Program-made: the position numbers and the translations under genes
The notes under the pieces: generated by a model
What the model was told of the DNA's origin: nothing
The model's database searches: none
What the model saw: the letters and a program-made list of their open reading frames with translations, nothing else
Part shown: positions 57,672 to 64,000 of the stretch, piece by piece
How the letters are laid out: each line of letters starts with the position of its first letter
How positions within the stretch are numbered: the first letter of the stretch is position 1
Assembly: GCA_907165275.2 (NCBI GenBank)
Contig: OU015653.1
Span: 11,314,001 to 11,378,000, forward strand
Length of the DNA: 64,000 nt
Origin: Zygaena filipendulae
Taxonomy: Eukaryota > Arthropoda > Insecta > Lepidoptera > Zygaenidae
Direction of reading: 5' to 3'

Positions 57672-57878
57672 CTAGTAGATCGCCCACAGTTCAATCGTAT
57701 TAATTTCAGAGTTCCCGTGGGAATTCCGGGTATAGAGGACCCTTTGTCACTCAGGACTACTGTACCTTTTTATAAGTGTAAGAGTTTTATAATTGGTTCA
57801 GTAGCTCTGAGTTTATCTATTACAAACAAACAAAAAACAAGTCTTTTCTTTTTATAATATTACCTTAAGTATGGATAA
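57672..57878 (-). mobile_element. Helitron-like copy
   Basis: CTAG at 57,672, decayed hairpin, gttcccgtgggaattccgg, then ggactactgtacctttttat and gtcttttctttttataatat. Related to 45,375-45,587 and lies 23 bases from the previous copy. Confidence 0.65.
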
Positions 57879-59241
57879 GGATAGGTACATTGAAAAAAAA
57901 AACAAATTATTGTGTATTACGTTGTGCACGTTTACCTTTTCAATTCCATTCAAAATATTTGTAGGTAAAGGTTATTCTATCTAATTTTTGTTGGAAAATA
58001 TTGGATTTGTGTTCCAATTTTCTCCCCGACTATACGTTGTAGAGATTCAAAAAAATTAATCAAATCAACCGTACAATCTATCACGGGGCGATTAAATTAT
58101 TCACTTTTATTGCTTTTGTGATGAATTTATTTTCCCTTTTCTTATTTTAATTAGGTATTTTTCTATTTTTGTAAGAATAACTATTATCGTAAGTTATGGT
58201 TATACTCATAGCACATTGAACTATAAATGAACTATAGACGAAACCTGCTGATAATAGACAAACACAATCACCAACGCTCTACATAGCAAAAAAAAAAACT
58301 TATATAATATTATTCTGTATGCCATAAACCCTCTTGTAACTATATTTGCAGGGCACGTGACTAAACCAATTTTGAAGGTGCGGTACCATCATAATTTAGA
58401 TTTTAGAGGTAGTGATTAGTGAAGCATGGCACTGAAATACTCTATTTACTTTACTCTACTACCTTAGTTAAAAACCACGCTTTGTATTTTAAATCTATCA
58501 TACATTTTTTCTGTGTTTTAAGGACTATATTTTAAGTTCGACAGAAAGTATAATTATTATAGACTTCAGCGATGAAAGTACCGACTCTTAAAACGTAGTG
58601 ATTATTTGTTCAGTGGTTTGAATGCTGCAGGAGTATTAACAAAAAATAGTAGTTTACATTTAAGTAGGTACCTATTCCACAAATGGAACCGTCTTTTTTT
58701 GTTTTTGTTTTTGCATATAATTTCCTAGTAGGTATAATTTTTCCGCCAGTGGCACTAGTGTCATGCTAGTGACACTGGCTGAAAAAGGCATCTTCATTTG
58801 TACTGATTTTACTTTGCCATCGGCATTTTTTTTCTTGCCAAGTTCCAGAACACGTTTGAAATATGTAACTAGCGCAACGGACAGAGCGAGCGCAGTCCGA
58901 TTCGTCGACGGTCACGTCCCGTCCTATTTCCTTTTTGCTGCTCTGGAGTAATGTGGACCATACAGCCTAATGGTTGACCGTTTAGGATGCCGTCACAAGA
59001 GTCTCCGCTGTACGCTATTTTAAATTATATTAATGGGTAGGTACATCCCTAATACACGCGGGTATAGTAGGCCTCAAAACTAACATGATTAACATTAATT
59101 GACGGTTGGAAATGGTTAGAAAACTATATTTAGTACGATTGCAATATTAAGATTTAGTAAATGTCAAATTGACAAGTAAGAGATAATTGGGCTAGTCAAC
59201 TGGTCATCACCTTTATCATCAATCTCACGCTTTTTTAAGAA
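57879..59241. other. Unassigned; one hairpin
   Basis: A hairpin at 58,745-58,779 has arms gccagtggcactag and a partner with one mismatch around a seven-base loop. The following 58,850-58,990 is GC-richer. No gene recognised. Confidence 0.45.
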
Positions 59242-59506
59242 AATATCTGGGTCACCGAGCTTCGCTCGTTGTGTATAGCGCCATCTATTCTTACGTATAA
59301 AACAGACAGTCATTTTTAATTTCCTGAAAACACGAATAAAACGACGTTTTCTAAAAATGAAACCTAGCTAGATCGATTAATCACCCCCGAAACCCCCTGC
59401 ATATCAAATTTCAAGAAAATCGTCGGAGCCTTTTCCGAGATTCAGATTATATACACACATATAATATATGTATATATATACAAGAACTGCTCGTTTAAAG
59501 ATAGTA
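59242..59506 (-). repeat. Dispersed repeat with cgagcttcgctcg hairpin, full copy
   Basis: 265 bp from aaatatctgggtcaccgagc to gctcgtttaaagatagt. Contains tagctagatcgattaatcac and gaaaatcgtcggagcc. Best-preserved member of the family. Confidence 0.65.
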
Positions 59507-60514
59507 GATATCAGTGCTTCTAGAATAGGCTTACTTATGTAGCTTAAATATTATGAAGCTAAAGGGAGCTCCCTCCGCCATTGTGACTTGACAAGAAATA
59601 TGTAGTAGCATTAGTAGCAAATTATGATACGGTAATTAACGTCACTTTTAGGTCCGGTTTTTAACATGGTAGAGATGGGCAAAGGGGAAAGATATTTCTT
59701 GATAACCAATAGAAGAGGGAAGATAATAAAGACAGCAGACAGACAGATATAGATCCTGCTGAATATTTACGAAACGTGTCTTTTCCTATACCGTATAGTT
59801 TTAAGAATTATTTCGAAGCTTTAAAATAAAATAACATTAAATTACCTCCATTTTTTTTTTGTTAAGCTTCTAAAATATTTGAGCTACAGTACTTAGTATT
59901 CAGGAGAGTTTTAAGCTTTTCTCCGGTGATTTATTATCTAAAAGAATTAAAATTTTCATACGAATCGCATTCAGTTGTAATAATTTACAGACAAAAAAAG
60001 GTTGAATTAAGCACTCACCTTGCCTACGTGAAAATTAAAAAGTTAAATAGGGCTCACCCACACGCGGTTCTAGATCGATTATATACAAAAAAATAAATCA
60101 ACTCAACTTTTTTTTTGTTGAGATTCTTTTTGTTATTTAATTATCTGTGACTCGGGCGATTCTCGTAAATAGCTGTGTGGGTAACCGGCCAGCTTAATTT
60201 GTACACCTACAGTTTAATCGGATGGCTTTTATTGGCATTTGAATAGGGGTCATTTTTGTGTTTCCGAGCTATAAAATTTATGTTGCGTGGAAGTGTGATA
60301 AAATCTCATTCACAATATTTTTTTTGCTGGCATGTCAGCAATCGGTGAGCGCGTGTCGTTTTAACCGCTCTTCATTGTACGACCATTCTGTCGAATTAAG
60401 GTAAATGTGCTAGCGCTGATAAATATTTATAACACTACTGGATGTGACTTTATAAATTTAAAAGATATACCTATTCTAAAGTATACTTATATTTCCGTAT
60501 CTTGATCTATCTTC
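59507..60514. other. Unassigned sequence
   Basis: Contains gctcacccacacgcgg (60,052) and the roughly inverted gctgtgtgggtaacc (60,171), too weak to call an element. Confidence 0.4.
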
Positions 60515-60716
60515 TCCTATACCTATATAAAAAAAAGCCAAAGGTCACCGACTCGGTGACTAAGCACGGAATCTTTACAACTACGTGACCTAGGTAAGCT
60601 GAAATTTGGCAGGTAGCTAGTTTATAGGTAGGAGACGTCAGCTAAGAACATTCACGCAGAATTCCCGGCGGAAACTTTCAAATTAATATATAGGTGAAAC
60701 CGCAGGAAACCGCTAG
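60515..60716 (+). mobile_element. Helitron-like copy
   Basis: 5' part with gccaaaggtcaccgactcgg. 3' end gaattcccggcggaaacttt, taggtgaaaccgcagg and CTAG at 60,713-60,716. Confidence 0.65.
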
Positions 60717-61342
60717 TTTATTTATAAAAAGAAACTTATGGACATTCTACGAGGCGATTGGAATTTATAAGATATAAATAGACAAGATTTTGAGATTCAA
60801 GAGAGTTTGGGACCACAATTTTGAAAATTTTGTGTGATCGATGACTGGATCGAATGTGGCCGAGAATTCTCCAGGAGTGTGAATTTTGAATTAGACGCCA
60901 CGTTAAGTTTTCGTAATGAAACCTTAGGTGTTATATCTATTTTAAACTTAATTTATCTTCGGGACGCCGTTCCGGGAAACAATTTATAGCAAAGATCATT
61001 ATTAATCAACAACTTTTTTGTCAACGTAAAGTCAAGGGACTTTTATCGAGAACACATTCAATAAAACATTAAGCATTAATTATATCCAATTACCAGAAAA
61101 CAATCGAAAGAGTAGCACCAACGCGCGATCCTTAAATCTTTTTCTCTTATCTGATTTTAGAAACATGTAGGCTCAATTAAAAACTGTTTTAAGTCGACCC
61201 GATCGATGGCGGGGATTGTGCGCGTGACTGTGCCGTAATATCTTACGGCCGCACTCAGAGTCGGTTTAATGATTACTTAATTTTTAGTAAAGATTTTAAA
61301 AACAAAACTTCCACACTCTGAGACGTTCATTAACTTAATGTT
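60717..61342. other. Unassigned sequence
   Basis: Nothing recognised. Confidence 0.45.
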
Positions 61343-61658
61343 AGTTGGCTACTTGACAATTTTTTTTTGTCCGTTGTGTAGATTATTAAAAAATATTGAA
61401 CACGTATTTTTTCTTTTTTACTTAATCAAAAATAACGTCGATAAATTGAGTTGAAATTTCGCGTGACGTCACAACCCGGTGCAGTTTGTAGATACGGGGC
61501 TTTTACTGAATAATGACGTCACGAGTCCCCCACCCTAAACTTAAATGCGCTTTAACGCTTTAATGTTTATTTTCATTAATTTGAAAAAGCAAAAAATACG
61601 TGTCTATTATTTTTTTATTTTCTAGCTGACGGACTAATTAGAATTTTGATTTTCATAC
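61343..61658 (+). mobile_element. CRE-carrying MITE, older copy
   Basis: Body matches 815-1146, but both terminal repeats are eroded (gttggctacttgac at left, right end lost after gattttcatacc). Both TGACGTCA octamers survive (61,464-61,471 and 61,514-61,521). Confidence 0.65.
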
Positions 61659-61673
61659 CCCAGAAAATACCCA

Positions 61674-61716
61674 ATTGGCATTTAACTAATTAAGTTAAAT
61701 TTAGTTAAATGCCAAT
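61674..61716. repeat. 16-bp perfect inverted repeat
   Basis: attggcatttaactaa (61,674-61,689) is inverted at 61,701-61,716, with an 11-base loop. It lies 15 bases from the MITE. Confidence 0.85.
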
Positions 61717-61799
61717 CAATATTATTTTAATGAACGTCTCAGATTGCGGCAATTTTGTTTTAAAAGTCTATAATTAAAATAAGTAATCCTTAAAACGAC

Positions 61800-61925
61800 T
61801 TTGAGTGTGGTGGTTAGTGCCTTAGGTAGAGAAGTGAGAGTTCGTATAGAAGTGTCAATTTATTGATCGTGCTAAGGCATCGGGTTGAGGTTGTGGGTTT
61901 GATTCTCACAGGGGGTGGAGAATCC
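61800..61925 (+). repeat. tRNA-derived SINE fragment
   Basis: An A-box-like gtggtggttagtgcc and a foldable T arm gtgggtttgattctcac (61,890 region), separated by about 75 bases that partly repeat the gtgcctta word. Confidence 0.45.
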
Positions 61926-61956
61926 TAATAACAATCTCTTAGAGGCAATCCGTAGA

Positions 61957-62144
61957 TTACCTACTGTTAATTATAAATGCGAAAGTATGTTTGTTTGTTA
62001 CACTTTCTCGTCATAACGGCTCAACCGATCACCATGAAATTTTTGAAGTGTACAGAAAAGGACATAGGGTACTTTTAAGCCGGAATTCCCGCGGGAATTC
62101 CGGAAATCCGAAACTCACGTGGGTGAAACCGCGGACACAGCTGG
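61957..62144 (+). mobile_element. Helitron-like copy
   Basis: ttataaatgcgaaagtatgt start, cataacggctcaaccgatca. A perfect 24-bp palindrome centred on cccgcggg (62,080-62,103), acgtgggtgaaaccgcgg hairpin and CTGG end before T. Confidence 0.75.
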
Positions 62145-62881
62145 TCTAAAATAAATCACTAATAGCCGTGTCAATTTCTAACCCTACATTAATTGAAGCT
62201 TGTGACTCTTTGTACTTACGATGGAATTTGGAATCTCAACACGAACTTCCCTCCTATTTCGCTCTTCAAAGTTTGAATTTCTATATCTTTTATTACTATT
62301 TACCTTAAAAAACCTTACAAGTATATTCCAATTATTTCTCTAGTTCATGTACTTTTAGTTTGGGTTCGAATTTCAAAAACGGATGGACGTGCCGTCGTCT
62401 TTTACGACATCCTTATAAGATAAGACGCAGTGGTAGGTACAACTAGTGTATTTTTAGACAATACCGGCTTATACTACATATTTTATTAATGTCGTAAAAT
62501 ACACATGTATATTTTATACCTACCTAAATTGAAAAAAAAAAAACTGGTACCTAGGATTCTATTCGCTTTTCAAACATGTCGATGTTAGTATATCTTTTTT
62601 TTTATTTCTATCAACACATAATTAATATCTTATCAGATATAGATAGATTCTCAAAATTATTTCATAGTTTATTTAATCCATTTAGATAATCTATTTTTGA
62701 ACTTATTATCAGTTTAGCCCTCATATCAAGATTGAAAAGGCCGGTCCTTAAAGCAGTTCACGTTCAAAAACTAGTCTTATACAAACACAAGGCGAGTTTC
62801 CTATTATTTATAACTACCGAGTAATAAGAGTAGGAAGTAGATACCATACAAGTGCAAAACTTTGCCAAACTTGAGTTGATC
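62145..62881. other. Unassigned AT-rich sequence
   Basis: Nothing recognised. Confidence 0.45.
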
Positions 62882-63025
62882 AGGACCCTTATTCACTATG
62901 ACCATAATGCAACGCGTTAAGATAAGGCGCCACTTAAATTACTTTTCCTTCGTGTTCAAAGAAGTTTCACTTAAAAAAAATTCATTTGCAACGTTTTTTT
63001 GTCCTAAAGAATACAAATTTCTTAT
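62882..63025 (+). mobile_element. MITE with TTATTCACTAT ends, left half
   Basis: Starts caggacccttattcactatg and shares cttcgtgttcaaagaagttt with the 13,676-13,884 copy. The right end is lost. Confidence 0.5.
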
Positions 63026-64000
63026 ATTTTAGTACCTTCAGTTCTATATTATACGAACTGTAAAATTGGAATACGGGTGAGGTTGTACGTAGAGTAAGTA
63101 CCTACAAGTTGAAATTTTACAGTCGCCTTGGATGTGCTTCAATATTTTATGGGACGGTATCGGCCGCTAATTTTGAAATGTGGCGAAATAAGGTGCATTT
63201 CGGCTCAGATGCTTCTATTCCGTGTTATTTATGGCCGCTCGTCGCCGACTCTCGGCTTTTACTGGTCCGGTTTGGCGTCTTATTGAATTTTGATGGTGAA
63301 ACATTTTGAGTTACGGTCAGGGAGGAGCGAAATTTTAAATTTCATTCGTTTTTTGTTTTTCGTAAGATTTTGTTTTTTTTTTACTTTTGTCTGTTTTACC
63401 AGTCCCCTGCTTATTAATTATTTATGGGTGTTTCTTAACTTAAGAAGTTAATTACAAATAGAAAGCAGCATTACCGAAATTCTAATAACAGAGATGTTTG
63501 AAATTCGTTATAGATGAAAAACTGCTGTCGAAACCCTATAACATGCTGTGTTTACTTTTCAACGACGACGTGATTTTATAAGATTAATTTTTACGTTCGG
63601 AAGAATTAATCTTCAAAAAACTAAAAGCATTTTTCATTATGATTTAATTTTACTTTTATAAATACGTAGGTATATATTACATATTCACATCCGTCACTTC
63701 GTTTCACAATCCAATGTATGCGGAACTATAGCGATGCGTGTTAGCCCATATTTCTTATCCAAAAATACAAACATAAAGAAACTGATATGTGTTGATACTA
63801 TTTAAATAGGAAACTTTTATGTAAGTGTGTGTTTCGAATCCATTGATGATTAATTATTGTATCTATCTTATAAAGCTTCTATTTCTTTTGATACGATAAG
63901 GAACAGCTATATTGTGTTTAGAGAAATGACCTTAGCTCTACATAAGATATCAAAACAGCAACGTATTGTAGGGGGTTTTCTAAGCAATCGGTGAGAGATT
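63026..64000. other. Unassigned; GC-richer block 63,105-63,310
   Basis: A 66-codon plus-strand frame (63,109-63,309) crosses the block without any recognised domain. Nothing else seen to the window end. Confidence 0.4.

Overview
The window looks like a gene-poor, AT-rich stretch of a lepidopteran (moth or butterfly) nuclear genome. The evidence is the dense set of non-autonomous Helitron-like elements with a GC-rich 3' hairpin and a CTAG end (Lep1 type, well known in Lepidoptera), lepidopteran-style LINE 3' ends and tRNA-derived SINEs, and the constant recurrence of words such as taggta and tacctacc. The family or species cannot be fixed from this. No complete host protein gene is visible. 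Most open frames are the size expected by chance in DNA this AT-rich.

Layout. 0-5 kb: Helitron-like and MITE copies, then two stacked LINE remnants at 3.4-4.3 kb, one coding for a reverse transcriptase C-terminus. 7-20 kb: scattered Helitron copies, a 22-bp minisatellite (12.7 kb), a LINE 3' end (15 kb), and the 5' leader of a Ty1/copia retrotransposon with a half-tRNA primer site (16.4 kb). 20-37 kb: several MITE families, including one carrying paired TGACGTCA sites. A roughly 600-bp element is present as a tandem pair at 25.8-26.7 kb and again, inverted, at 35.7-36.9 kb. A head-to-tail Helitron dimer lies at 34 kb. 42-46 kb: a Helitron cluster, one copy split by a LINE tail with a 15-bp target duplication. 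46.9-48.2 kb: a mariner element with an intact 350-residue transposase, the only convincing full-length protein gene. 50-62 kb: more Helitrons, SINEs and hairpin elements.

Possible host content. The plus strand carries a strong zero-length splice site (acceptor directly followed by donor, 28,050/28,051), two weaker ones (19,590/19,591 and 39,855/39,856), and a candidate short coding exon with good acceptor and donor at 44,309-44,382. Together these suggest, without proving it, that the window lies in a very large intron transcribed left to right and possibly removed by recursive splicing. Several GC-richer, repeat-free blocks could be conserved non-coding elements. All Helitron-like copies appear non-autonomous: no Rep/helicase coding sequence was seen.
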